Of a stretch of 64,000 bases of DNA, positions 17,696 through 26,702 are shown one piece after another; positions within the stretch are counted from its first letter, which is position 1; each line of letters starts with the position of its first letter. The stretch lies in NCBI GenBank assembly GCA_040768845.1, contig JAXGME010000007.1, positions 62,001 through 126,000 on the forward strand. The letters are read 5' to 3'. The translations under genes and the position numbers were made by a program. The notes below the pieces were generated by a model. The model was not told the origin of the DNA, did no database searches, and saw only the letters and a list, made by a program, of their open reading frames with translations. The DNA is from JAEZHK01 sp040768845 (lineage in GTDB: Bacteria; Bacillota; Clostridia; Christensenellales; Aristaeellaceae).

Positions 17696-17725
17696 ATTAT
17701 ACCACACTTCTACACAGAATAGCAA
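17696..17725 (-). promoter_or_regulatory. Promoter of the NlpC/P60 gene
   Basis: A TTGCTA -35 (17725-17720) and a perfect TATAAT -10 (17701-17696) with an 18-bp spacer lie 45 nt upstream of the start codon at 17651. Confidence 0.65.
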
Positions 17726-17768
17726 TACTACGCAACAGTTTTGTAACAAATCCTGTTTTTTCCAGCGC

Positions 17769-19127
17769 CTACGGCGCGGGCGGGATGGCTTCCCGGGCGG
17801 AGGGCGACAGGTCGACAAACCAGGTGAGCTCGCCGCGCCAGCCCAGCTGCACCGTGCCCAGGGCGCCGTTTCGCTGCTTGGCGATGATGATTTCGGCGAT
17901 ATTCTTGAACTCGGTTTCCTTGTCGTAGTAGTCCTCCCGGTGGATGAACATGACCACGTCGGCATCCTGCTCGATGGCGCCGGAATCGCGGATATCGGAG
18001 AGCACCGGCCGGTGGTTGGCCCGGCCCGTGAGGGCGCGGGAGAGCTGTGAGAGCGCGACCACCGGCACGCGCAGCTCCTGGGCGAGCCCTTTGAGCGCGC
18101 GGGAAATGGAGCTGACCTCCTCCTGACGGCTGCCAAAGGAGCCTGCGCCGCTCATCAGCTGCAGGTAGTCGATCATGATCAGGTCCAGCCCGTGCTCCAT
18201 CTGAAGCCGTCGGGCCTTGGAGCGGATCTCCGGCACGGTGATGCCGCTGGTGGCATCCACGTGAATGGACGCCTGGCCGATGACGCCCATGGCCTCGCAA
18301 AGGCGCAGCCATTCGTCGTCCGAGAGGGCGCCTCGCCGGACGTTCTGCATGTCCACGCGGGCCTCGGTGCACATCATGCGCATGGCCAGCTGCTCCGCGG
18401 GCATCTCCAGCGAAAAGACCGCCGCCTTCTTGCCGGCGCGGATGGTCGCGTTTTCCACGATGTTCATGCCAAAGCTGGTCTTGCCCATGGAGGGCCGCGC
18501 GGCGATCAGCACCAGTTCGCCCGGGTGCAGCCCGGTGAGCAGGTCGTCCAGCTCCCGGTAGCCCGTGGGCACGCCCTCGATGCGGCCCTTGTTTTTGACC
18601 AGGCGGTCAATCTGCTCGTAGGTGCGGATGAGGATCGGCTGGATGGGCTGGAGCATCTCGCCGCCGCGGCGCATCGAGATGTCGTAGATCAGCTTTTCGG
18701 AGGCGGCGAGAATGTCGCTCGTCTCGCGCTCGCCGGCATAGCTCATCTGGGAGATCTGGCCGGAGGCGGAGATGAGCCGCCGGAGCGTGGACTTCTCGTC
18801 GACAATGCGCACGTAGGCCGCCACATTGGCGGCCGACGGCACAAAGCGGGACAGTTCCAAAAGGTAATTCAGCCCGCCCACGCCCTCCAGCCGGCCGCGG
18901 CGGGAAAGCTCCTCGTCCACGGTCACCAGGTCCACCTTTCTGGATTGGTTGGCCAGGTGGCACATGGCGGAGAAGATTTCCCGGTGGGCCGGGTCGTAAA
19001 AATCGTCCGGCGTCAGCATTTCCTGCGCCAGCAGCACCGCCTCGTGGGCCAGCAGCATGCTGCCCAGCACCGATCGCTCCGCGTCGGCGTGGTGCGGGGG
19101 AATCCGGTCCGTCATTTGCTGTTCCAT
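17769..19127 (-). CDS. dnaB: Replicative DNA helicase DnaB
   Basis: The 452-residue hexameric helicase unwinds DNA ahead of the fork. The N-terminal domain opens with PPHHADAERSVLGSMLL; the RecA-like domain has Walker A ARPSMGKTSFG, Walker B IMIDYLQLM and the C-terminal FIHREDYYDKE region. It starts 6 bp after the rplI stop; yybS-rplI-dnaB is a standard Firmicutes order. ATG 19115 is an alternative start. Confidence 0.96.
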   Translation of the reverse strand: MEQQMTDRIPPHHADAERSVLGSMLLAHEAVLLAQEMLTPDDFYDPAHREIFSAMCHLANQSRKVDLVTVDEELSRRGRLEGVGGLNYLLELSRFVPSAANVAAYVRIVDEKSTLRRLISASGQISQMSYAGERETSDILAASEKLIYDISMRRGGEMLQPIQPILIRTYEQIDRLVKNKGRIEGVPTGYRELDDLLTGLHPGELVLIAARPSMGKTSFGMNIVENATIRAGKKAAVFSLEMPAEQLAMRMMCTEARVDMQNVRRGALSDDEWLRLCEAMGVIGQASIHVDATSGITVPEIRSKARRLQMEHGLDLIMIDYLQLMSGAGSFGSRQEEVSSISRALKGLAQELRVPVVALSQLSRALTGRANHRPVLSDIRDSGAIEQDADVVMFIHREDYYDKETEFKNIAEIIIAKQRNGALGTVQLGWRGELTWFVDLSPSAREAIPPAP

Positions 19128-19133
19128 GGCGCG

Positions 19134-19598
19134 CTACTTCGCCTTGTCCTTGCCCTCGGCCACGACGTTGAGCAGCATACGGGTTACGACGCCGGCGATC
19201 AGGCGCACGGTGAAGGTGGTCTGCCCCGCCGAACGGATGGGCTCCTCCAGTTCGATCTTGCGCCGGTCCACGTCCACGCCATGCTGTTCCTTCAGCGCGT
19301 CGGCGATCTCCGCCGCGGTGATGGCGCCGTAGAGCTTGCCGCCCTCCCCCGCCTTGGCCTTGACGATCACCAGCTTGCCCTTGAGCGCCCGGGCCTTCTG
19401 CTCGGCCTCGGCCTTTTTCACATCCTCGCGGTGCTGCTGGGCTTCCTTGGCCTTTCCGATGGCGTTGAGCGCCTCTGCGGTCGCCTCGCGGGCCAGCTTT
19501 CTGGGCAGCAGGTAATTCCTGGCAAAGCCGTCGGAGACCTCGAGAATCTGATCCTTTCTTCCGGTTCCCTTGACGTCCTGAAGCAATATGACCTTCAC
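19134..19598 (-). CDS. rplI: 50S ribosomal protein L9
   Basis: 154 residues starting MKVILLQDVKGTGRKDQILEV, with the GFARNYLLPRKLA signature, the long connecting helix and the C-terminal domain (KLYGAITAAEIADAL). It binds 23S rRNA near the L1 stalk. It begins 1 bp after yybS. Confidence 0.97.
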   Translation of the reverse strand: MKVILLQDVKGTGRKDQILEVSDGFARNYLLPRKLAREATAEALNAIGKAKEAQQHREDVKKAEAEQKARALKGKLVIVKAKAGEGGKLYGAITAAEIADALKEQHGVDVDRRKIELEEPIRSAGQTTFTVRLIAGVVTRMLLNVVAEGKDKAK

Positions 19599-19599
19599 G

Positions 19600-20637
19600 C
19601 TACTCGTCCCCCTTGCCGTCCGTTCGTTTTCGGATCTTTTTGGTTATGAGCCCCTCGGCGCCGAACAGCGCGGAATACGCCCCCACAAAGGGCATCAGCT
19701 GCTGGCCGATCACAACCGCCAGCACGGCGATCGCCGCGCGCCGTCCGGGGCTCACGCCCACGGCCTTGAGCCTGCGGTCGACGACCCCGAGCGCCTGCAC
19801 GGTGAAGAGCAGCCCCATCAGATTCAGCATCGCCAGATACGCCGATTCCGCACCGGGAACGCCCGCGCGGTCCAGCACAAAGCAGGTGAGTGTCAGCGCC
19901 GGCGGGCCGATGACGAGGTTTGCGCCGAGGCGCCATCCCTCGGGCTTCACAAAGGGCACCAAAGGCTCGTCGCCCCGGCGCACGCGCACCCAGGCGGAGA
20001 GCGCGTAGGACGCGGCGCCCGTGGCCGCGCCCGAGGTAATCACGTAGGCGGGCAGCGACAGCTTGAGCCCGCTGTTCAGCGTGCTGAAGAACTGGTCGAC
20101 CAGGCTCTTCACCTGTGCGCCGGTCATAAGGCCGCGGGCAAAGTCGATGCCGGTGTTGGCGCCGAAGGCGCCCGCCTGCCCCAGCATCGACAGAAAGTAC
20201 CGCTGCACGACCAGCGGAAGGTCTTCAAGCATCGCCCGCATGGACCCGGTCATCACGTCCACCAGGTTCTGCCGGTAGAAGAGCCATGCCGCCGCCGTCA
20301 GGATAAAAAGCGCCGCCCATTGGAGCGCCACCGATTCGCCCACCGCGCGGAAAAAGGGCCGCCTTCGCGACGTCAGCGCCGCCGCAAAAAGGCCCGGCAG
20401 CGAGATCATGAGAAGCCCCGCCGCAAAGCCGCCGCCAAAGAGCCAGTATCCCGTCGCCGCCACCACCGCCGCCGAAAAGGCCGCCGCGGGCCAGCCCGCC
20501 CACACCCACAGAAACGCAAAGATGACCGGGAAAGGCAGAAACCAGATGGAAACCGTCAAAAGCAGCGGCAGCATCAGGCCGCAGGCGGCGCCGATGGCAA
20601 AGCCCGCGATCAGCCGCCCCCTGGAAAAGTTTTGCAC
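19600..20637 (-). CDS. yybS: YybS/DUF2232 family membrane protein
   Basis: A 345-residue polytopic protein with about eight hydrophobic segments. Position directly before rplI and dnaB and the overall layout match the YybS (DUF2232) family, whose function is unknown. I chose the GTG at 20637 (VQNFSRGRLIAGF) because GGAGG lies 5 nt upstream; a longer reading frame continues upstream without a ribosome-binding site. Confidence 0.8.
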   Translation of the reverse strand: MQNFSRGRLIAGFAIGAACGLMLPLLLTVSIWFLPFPVIFAFLWVWAGWPAAAFSAAVVAATGYWLFGGGFAAGLLMISLPGLFAAALTSRRRPFFRAVGESVALQWAALFILTAAAWLFYRQNLVDVMTGSMRAMLEDLPLVVQRYFLSMLGQAGAFGANTGIDFARGLMTGAQVKSLVDQFFSTLNSGLKLSLPAYVITSGAATGAASYALSAWVRVRRGDEPLVPFVKPEGWRLGANLVIGPPALTLTCFVLDRAGVPGAESAYLAMLNLMGLLFTVQALGVVDRRLKAVGVSPGRRAAIAVLAVVIGQQLMPFVGAYSALFGAEGLITKKIRKRTDGKGDE

Positions 20638-20680
20638 AAAAACCTCCGGCGATCCACTATGGTACGCTTCAGTATACCAT

Positions 20681-20723
20681 AAAACGGCCCCCCGCGCATC
20701 ATGAAATTTCCGCGCGGGAGGCC
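20681..20723 (-). terminator. Terminator of the ilv-leu operon
   Basis: Two 12-nt arms (20723-20712 and 20697-20686) with one mismatch are followed on the minus strand by GTTTTATGG, 10 nt after the leuB stop. It ends the nine-gene operon. Confidence 0.8.
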
Positions 20724-20732
20724 GCTCTGCCG

Positions 20733-21800
20733 TCACAGGGCCGCCAAAATGCGCTTTGTCATCTCGCGGCAGCCGATGTACGCGCCGCCGGCGGCAATGT
20801 CCCGGGTGCGGCAGCCCGCCTCAAGGGCCCTTTCCACGGCGGCCTCCACCGCGTCGGCCTCAGCCGCAAGATCGAAGGACATGCGCAGCATCATGGCCGC
20901 GGACAGGATTGTGGCGATGGGGTTGGCCAGGCCCTGCCCGGCGATGTCGGGCGCGGAGCCGTGGATGGGCTCATACATGCCCCGCGTGCCGTCGCCCAGG
21001 GACGCCGACGCGAGCAGGCCGATGGAGCCGGTCAGCTGCGACGCCTCGTCGGACAGGATATCGCCGAACATGTTGCCGGTGAGGATCACGTCAAACTGCG
21101 ACGGACGGGCGATCAGCTGCATGGCGGCGTTGTCCACCAGCATGTCGCGCAGCTCCACGTCCGGGTAGTCCGCCGCCACGCGGTGCACCGTTTCGCGCCA
21201 CAGCCGGGACGATTCCAGCACGTTGGCCTTGTCGATGCTGGTGACCAGGCCACGCCGCTTCCGCGCGGCCTCAAAGGCAATGCGGGCAATGCGCTCGACC
21301 TCCCCCGCGCCGTAGGATTCGGTGTCGTAGGCGGTCTCGCCGAAGGGGCCTTCGGTGCGCCCGCTCCTGCCAAAGTACATGCCGCCGGTCAGCTCGCGGA
21401 CGATCAGCATGTCAAAGCCTTCCTCCGCGGTGGCCTCCCGCAGCGGGCAGGCGGCCTTCAACACCGGCATCAGCCGCGCGGGGCGGAGGTTCGCGTAGAG
21501 GTTCATCGCCTTGCGGATGCCCAAAAGCGCCCGCTCCGGCCGCAAATGCCCCGGAAGGCCCTCCCACTTGGGCCCGCCCACCGCGCCCAGAAGCACGCTG
21601 TCGCTTTCAAGGCAGGCGTCGAGGGTGGCCCGGGGCAGCGGCTCGCCGGTTTCGTCGATGGCGCTGCCTCCGGCGGCCAGCGTGTCCACCTGAAACTCAT
21701 GGCCGTAGCGCTCCCCCACCGCCTTCAGCACCTCGAGGGCGGCGGATACGATCTCCGGGCCGATGCCATCCCCGGGGACGGCCGCAATTCTGAACTTCAT
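20733..21800 (-). CDS. leuB: 3-isopropylmalate dehydrogenase
   Basis: LeuB oxidises and decarboxylates 3-isopropylmalate with NAD+ in leucine synthesis, and can act on 3-methylmalate in the citramalate route to isoleucine. The 355-residue protein starts MKFRIAAVPGDGIGPEIV and has the RELTGGMYFG loop, the NMFGDILSDEASQLTGSIG metal-site block and the HGSAPDIAGQG NAD-binding loop. It overlaps leuD by 4 nt and is last in the operon. Confidence 0.96.
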   Translation of the reverse strand: MKFRIAAVPGDGIGPEIVSAALEVLKAVGERYGHEFQVDTLAAGGSAIDETGEPLPRATLDACLESDSVLLGAVGGPKWEGLPGHLRPERALLGIRKAMNLYANLRPARLMPVLKAACPLREATAEEGFDMLIVRELTGGMYFGRSGRTEGPFGETAYDTESYGAGEVERIARIAFEAARKRRGLVTSIDKANVLESSRLWRETVHRVAADYPDVELRDMLVDNAAMQLIARPSQFDVILTGNMFGDILSDEASQLTGSIGLLASASLGDGTRGMYEPIHGSAPDIAGQGLANPIATILSAAMMLRMSFDLAAEADAVEAAVERALEAGCRTRDIAAGGAYIGCREMTKRILAAL

Positions 21801-22279
21801 AGCAATCCGCCTTTCATCGCGCTCATCAGGCCGCCGGCTTCGATGATCCTCTGAAGGAATTCCGGAAACGCCGGAAAATGCACGGTCTGCCCGGTGGTGA
21901 GGTTTTTCAAAACGCCGCCGCCCAGGTCAATCGACACCTCGTCGCCGGTATTGATTTCGGCGTCGGTTTCCACGATGGGCAGGCCGATGTTGATGGCGTT
22001 GCGGTAGAAGATGCGCGCAAAGCTCCTGGCCACCACGCAGGAAACGCCCGCGTGCTTGATCGCCAGCGGCGCGTGCTCGCGGGAGGAGCCGCAGCCGAAG
22101 TTGGTCCCCCCCACCAGGATGCCGTTCGGCGGCAGCTTTTTCAGAAAGTCCCTGTCCAGATCCTCCATGCAGTGGGCGGCCAGCTCCTGGGGATCGGAGG
22201 TGGTAAGGTAGCGGGCCGGGATGATGACGTCGGTATCGATGTTGTCGCCGTAGCGGATGGCTTTTGCCTGAATGGTCAT
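21797..22279 (-). CDS. leuD: 3-isopropylmalate dehydratase small subunit
   Basis: 160 residues forming the swivel domain of the LeuCD isomerase. YGDNIDTDVIIPARYL and FGCGSSREHAP are the diagnostic motifs. AAAGGAG precedes the ATG; the stop overlaps leuB. Confidence 0.96.
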   Translation of the reverse strand: MTIQAKAIRYGDNIDTDVIIPARYLTTSDPQELAAHCMEDLDRDFLKKLPPNGILVGGTNFGCGSSREHAPLAIKHAGVSCVVARSFARIFYRNAINIGLPIVETDAEINTGDEVSIDLGGGVLKNLTTGQTVHFPAFPEFLQRIIEAGGLMSAMKGGLL

Positions 22280-22297
22280 ACTGTTCTCCTTTCCGCC

Positions 22298-23560
22298 TTA
22301 CGGCAGTTCGTCCGGCGCGGCGATCCGGCCGAGGACCGCCGAGGCGGCGGCCACCCAGGGCCCCGCCAGGTAGACCTCGCTCTCCGGATGGCCCATGCGG
22401 CCCACAAAGTTGCGGTTGGTGGTGGCGACGCATTTTTCGCCCTTGGCCAGGATGCCCATGTGTCCGCCCAGGCAGGGCCCGCAGGTGGGTGTGGACACGG
22501 CGCAGCCGGCGTCGAGGAAGATGTCAAAGTAGCCCGCCTTCATCGCGTCGCGGTAGATCTTCTGAGTGGCGGGGATGATGATGGCGCGCACACCTTTCGC
22601 CACCCTGCGGCCCCTGAGCACCTCCGCGGCGGCGGCCAGGTCCGACAGCCTGCCGTTGGTGCAGGATCCCACCACCACCTGATCGATGGGCACATCGCCG
22701 TATTCGTCCCGCTTTTTCACGTTCTCCGGCAGGTGCGGGAACGCCACCAGCGGCGTGAGCGTTGAAAGATCCACTTCGATCTCCCGGGCGTAGGGGGCGT
22801 CCGGGTCCGCGGAAAACACCTTCGGTTCCTTCGCACCGTGGGCCTTCAGGTATTCGAGGGTGACTCCGTCCACCGGGAAGATTCCGTTTTTGCCGCCGGC
22901 CTCAATGGCCATGTTGCACACGCAGAGGCGGTCGTCCATGGTCAGCGCGGCGACGCCGGGGCCGGTGAACTCCAGCGACTGGTACAGCGCGCCGTCCACG
23001 CCGATCATCCCTATAATATGTAGGATTACGTCCTTTCCGCCCACGTACCGGGGCGGCGCGCCCGTCAGCGTCACGCGGATGGCCTCCGGCACGCGCAGCC
23101 AGACTTTGCCGGTGGCCATGCCCGCGGCCATGTCGGTGGAGCCGACGCCGGTGGAAAATGCGCCCAGCGCGCCGTAGGTACAGGTGTGGCTGTCGGCGCC
23201 GATCACCAGATCGCCGGCGGTGACCAGCCCCTTTTCCGGCAGGAGCGCATGCTCCACGCCCATTTCGCCCACGTCAAAGAAGTTGGCGATGCCGTGCTTC
23301 CCGGCGAAGGTGCGCACCTTTTTGGACTGCTCCGCCGCCTTGATGTCCTTGTTGGGCGCGAAGTGGTCCAGCACCAGCGAGATGCGGTCCTCGCAAAACA
23401 CGCAGTCGCAGCCGGCCTTTTCAAATTCGTTGATGGCGACGGGGGAAGTGATGTCGTTGCCCAGCACCATGTCCACGTCGGCCAGCACGATCTCGCCGGC
23501 GGTTACGGTATCCCTGCCGCAGTGGGCGGCCAGGATCTTCTGCGTCATCGTCATGCCCAT
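22298..23560 (-). CDS. leuC: 3-isopropylmalate dehydratase large subunit
   Basis: The 420-residue aconitase-like subunit binds the 4Fe-4S cluster that isomerises 2- to 3-isopropylmalate. VVGSCTNGRLSD and CAVSTPTCGPCLGGHMG carry the cluster cysteines; GADSHTCTYGALG is also typical. This is the shorter HacA/LeuC2-type subunit of Clostridia and archaea that pairs with a separate LeuD. Its ribosome-binding site lies inside the end of cimA. Confidence 0.95.
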   Translation of the reverse strand: MGMTMTQKILAAHCGRDTVTAGEIVLADVDMVLGNDITSPVAINEFEKAGCDCVFCEDRISLVLDHFAPNKDIKAAEQSKKVRTFAGKHGIANFFDVGEMGVEHALLPEKGLVTAGDLVIGADSHTCTYGALGAFSTGVGSTDMAAGMATGKVWLRVPEAIRVTLTGAPPRYVGGKDVILHIIGMIGVDGALYQSLEFTGPGVAALTMDDRLCVCNMAIEAGGKNGIFPVDGVTLEYLKAHGAKEPKVFSADPDAPYAREIEVDLSTLTPLVAFPHLPENVKKRDEYGDVPIDQVVVGSCTNGRLSDLAAAAEVLRGRRVAKGVRAIIIPATQKIYRDAMKAGYFDIFLDAGCAVSTPTCGPCLGGHMGILAKGEKCVATTNRNFVGRMGHPESEVYLAGPWVAAASAVLGRIAAPDELP

Positions 23561-23563
23561 GAA

Positions 23564-25159
23564 TCAGCCTTCCTTTCGGTTTGCGCCGGGCGCCCTCGCG
23601 GCGTCCCATCGGTGCAGAATGTACTCAATGGAGTCCGCCAGTGCCTGCCAGCTGGCCGCGATGATGTCGTTGTCCACGCCCACGGTGGTCCAGACGGTCT
23701 TGCCATCAGTGCTCTCGATCAGCACGCGCACCACGGCCGCGGTGGATTTCTCCCCCGACAGCACGCGCACCTTGTAGTCGGTCAGGCGCACGCGGGAGAG
23801 ATCCGGGTAAAACACGGTGAGCGCCTTCCGAAGGGCGGTGTCCAGCGCGTGCACGGGGCCGTTGCCCATGGCGGCGGTGGTCTCCTTGCGGTCGTCCACC
23901 TCGACGGACAGCACCGCGAAGGCGCTCTTTTCCGCGTCCGGCGGCGGAAACTCGCCATTGGTCCGGTACATGCTCAGGTGGAAGTGGGGGGTGAAACGCC
24001 CCAGGCATTGCAGGATCAGAAGCTCGAAGCTGGCGTCCGCCGCCTCGAACTGATAGCCCCTGTGCTCCAGGTCCTTGAGCTTGTCCACGATCAGCCGCGT
24101 CTGGGGTGAATCCTTGGTGAGCTCCGGCGCGATGTGGGCGAACTTCGCCAGCACGGTGTTGCGGCCGGAGACCTCGCTCATCAGGAAGCGGCGGTGGTTG
24201 CCGACAGACTCCGGGGCCACGTGCTCAAAGGACCTGGTCTCCTTCAGCACGCCGTCGATGTGCATGCCGCCCTTGTGGGCAAAGGCGCTGGCGCCCACGT
24301 AGGGCTTGTTGCCCGGCATGGCCATGTTGGCGATGTCGCCAAGGCGCATGGCCGTGGCGGCGAGGCGGGTCAGGTCCGGCACGCAGGCGCAGCCCATCTT
24401 CAGCTGCAGGTTGGGAATCACCACGCTGAGATCGGCGTTGCCGCAGCGCTCGCCGATGCCGTTGAAGGTGCCCTGCACATGGGTCGCGCCCGCCTCCACC
24501 GCCAGCATGGTGGAGGCCACCGCGCAGCCGATGTCGTTGTGGCAGTGGATGCCGATGCGCTTGTCCGGGTGCCGCTGAGCCGCCTCAAGGGTCGCCTCGC
24601 GCACGACGGACGGCGGCGTGCCGCCATTGGTATCGCAAAGACACAGTACGTCCGCCCCGGCGGCGGCCGCCGCGTCCAGCACCCGGAGGGCATAATCCCC
24701 CCCTGTGCGGCGGCCGTCGAAGTAGTGTTCGGCGTCAAAGACGACCTCGATCCCCCGCTTCTTGAAGAAGTCGCAGGTCTCGAACACCAGGTCCAGGTTC
24801 TCCTCCAGCGAAACGCCGAGGATGCGCAGCGCGTGCATGTCCCAGGATTTTCCGAAGATGGCGACGGTGGGCGCATCCGCGGACAGGAGCGACAGGACGT
24901 TTGCGTCCTTCTCCACGGCGACACCCTTTCGGTGGGTGCTGCCAAAGGCGCACAGCTTTGCGTTTTGCAGGCGCATGCCGCCCACGCGGCGGAAAAATTC
25001 GATGTCCTTGGGGTTTGAGCCGGGGTTGCCCGCCTCGATGTAGGCGACGCCGAACTCATCCAGCGCGCTCACAATATCCAGCTTATCCTGCACCGAAAAG
25101 GAAATGCCCTCGCTCTGCGCGCCGTCGCGCAGCGTGCTGTCAAATACTTCCAGTCCCAC
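23564..25159 (-). CDS. cimA: (R)-citramalate synthase CimA
   Basis: A 531-residue member of the LeuA family. FDSTLRDGAQSEGISFSV, IHCHNDIGCAVAS and GTFNGIGERCGNADL mark the TIM-barrel catalytic site, but the substrate-region residues and the length differ from the LeuA next to it and match the CimA clade. CimA condenses pyruvate and acetyl-CoA, giving a threonine-independent route to 2-ketobutyrate and isoleucine through LeuCDB. The start is GTG with GGAGG 7 nt upstream. The C-terminal regulatory domain is present. Confidence 0.88.
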   Translation of the reverse strand: MGLEVFDSTLRDGAQSEGISFSVQDKLDIVSALDEFGVAYIEAGNPGSNPKDIEFFRRVGGMRLQNAKLCAFGSTHRKGVAVEKDANVLSLLSADAPTVAIFGKSWDMHALRILGVSLEENLDLVFETCDFFKKRGIEVVFDAEHYFDGRRTGGDYALRVLDAAAAAGADVLCLCDTNGGTPPSVVREATLEAAQRHPDKRIGIHCHNDIGCAVASTMLAVEAGATHVQGTFNGIGERCGNADLSVVIPNLQLKMGCACVPDLTRLAATAMRLGDIANMAMPGNKPYVGASAFAHKGGMHIDGVLKETRSFEHVAPESVGNHRRFLMSEVSGRNTVLAKFAHIAPELTKDSPQTRLIVDKLKDLEHRGYQFEAADASFELLILQCLGRFTPHFHLSMYRTNGEFPPPDAEKSAFAVLSVEVDDRKETTAAMGNGPVHALDTALRKALTVFYPDLSRVRLTDYKVRVLSGEKSTAAVVRVLIESTDGKTVWTTVGVDNDIIAASWQALADSIEYILHRWDAARAPGANRKEG

Positions 25160-25180
25160 GGATTCACCTCCCCGCGCCCG

Positions 25181-26686
25181 TTATATGAGCTTATTCATGC
25201 CCGCCACATAGGCCAGAATGGAGGCCTCGATGACGTCGGTGGAGAGCCCCCGGCCCACCACGGAGCGGTCGCCGCACTGGATGCGCACCATCGCCTCGCC
25301 CTGGGCGTCTTTGCCTTCGGACACGGTGTGGATGGCGTAGTCGTCCAGGAAGTGGGGCTGGTCGAACCGCATGATCTTATCCACGGCGTTGAAGGCGGCG
25401 TCGATGGGGCCGTCGCCCAGGCACACCTCCTCGATCAGCTCGTCGCCGCGCTTCAAGCGCACCACCGCGCTGGAGGACACGTAGTTGCCGGAGTTGACCG
25501 TGAAGCGGTCGAGGGCGTAGACCCCCTGAGCCTGCACGATCTTGTGGCTGACCAGCGCCAGAAGGTCCATGTCGTTGATGTTCTGCTTTTTGTCGGCCAG
25601 CACCTTGAAGCGGTCGAACAGGTCGTTCAGCTCCTCCTGAGACAGGGCGTAGCCCAGCTCGGAGAGCCGGGTTTCCACCGCGTGGCGGCCGGAGTGCTTG
25701 CCCAGCACCATCTTGTTCTGAACGAGCCCCACGGACTGGGGCGTCATGATCTCATAGGTGGCGCGGTTGGCCAGCACGCCGTGCTGGTGGATGCCCGCCT
25801 CGTGGGCGAAGGCGTTGCCGCCCACGATGGCCTTGTTGATGGGCGCGACCAGGCCCAGGACGTTGTAGACCAGGCGGCTGGTGGCGTAGATCCGGGTGGT
25901 GTCCAGCCCGATGCCCACCGGGTAGCGGTCGGGTCGTGTGTGGACGGACATGGCGATCTCCTCCAGCGCCGCGTTGCCCGCGCGCTCGCCGATGCCGTTC
26001 ACCGTGCCCTCCACCTGGGTGGCTCCCGCGGCCACGGAGGCCAGCGAATTGGCCACCGCCATGCCCAGGTCGTTGTGGCAGTGGACGGAGAGCGCCACGC
26101 CCTCGATGCCGGGCACGTTGGCCTTCAGATAGGCGATGATTTCCGCCATCTCGGCGGGGGTGGCGTAGCCCACGGTGTCGGGGATGTTGATGGTGGTGGC
26201 GCCGGCGCGGATGGCCGTCTCCACGGCCCTGGCCAGGAAGGCCGGCTCGCTTCGGGTGGCATCCTCGGCGGAGAACTCCACGTCCGGGCATTTCGCCGCC
26301 GCGTAGGCCACCATCTCCGCGATGATCGCGAGCACTTCCTCGGGCGTCTTTTTGAGCTTGAACTCCATGTGCACCGGGGAGGTGGCGAGAAATACGTGGA
26401 TGCGGGGATGGACGGCGTCCTTCAGCGCGTCCCAGGCGGCGTCGATGTCCTTTTTCGTGGCGCGGGCCAGGCCCGCCACGGCGGCGCGCCTGAGCGTGCC
26501 CGCGATCTTCTGCACGGATTCAAAGTCGCCCGGCGAGATCACCGGAAACCCGGCTTCAATCACGTCCACGCCCAGCTTTTCCAGCGCGCGGGCAATCTCC
26601 AGCTTTTCACTCAGCGACATGCTGCATCCGGGGGCCTGTTCGCCATCCCGCAGGGTGGTATCAAAAATGGTCAAATTCCGTTTCAT
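25181..26686 (-). CDS. leuA: 2-isopropylmalate synthase
   Basis: LeuA condenses 2-ketoisovalerate and acetyl-CoA, committing carbon to leucine. The 501-residue protein has FDTTLRDGEQAPGCSM, the metal-binding VHCHNDLG and GTVNGIGERAGNA, and a C-terminal LeuA allosteric domain (NYVSSSAVVRL), so feedback inhibition by leucine is expected. I prefer ATG 26686 over GTG 26698 because AGGAGG abuts the GTG directly. Confidence 0.95.
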   Translation of the reverse strand: MKRNLTIFDTTLRDGEQAPGCSMSLSEKLEIARALEKLGVDVIEAGFPVISPGDFESVQKIAGTLRRAAVAGLARATKKDIDAAWDALKDAVHPRIHVFLATSPVHMEFKLKKTPEEVLAIIAEMVAYAAAKCPDVEFSAEDATRSEPAFLARAVETAIRAGATTINIPDTVGYATPAEMAEIIAYLKANVPGIEGVALSVHCHNDLGMAVANSLASVAAGATQVEGTVNGIGERAGNAALEEIAMSVHTRPDRYPVGIGLDTTRIYATSRLVYNVLGLVAPINKAIVGGNAFAHEAGIHQHGVLANRATYEIMTPQSVGLVQNKMVLGKHSGRHAVETRLSELGYALSQEELNDLFDRFKVLADKKQNINDMDLLALVSHKIVQAQGVYALDRFTVNSGNYVSSSAVVRLKRGDELIEEVCLGDGPIDAAFNAVDKIMRFDQPHFLDDYAIHTVSEGKDAQGEAMVRIQCGDRSVVGRGLSTDVIEASILAYVAGMNKLI

Positions 26687-26702
26687 GGGGGGATTCACCC
26701 TC

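Noticed and set aside
23564..25159. Calling this gene a second leuA
   Set aside because: A distinct leuA with the usual motifs lies next to it, and the sequence and length fit the citramalate synthase clade better; enzyme assays would settle it.
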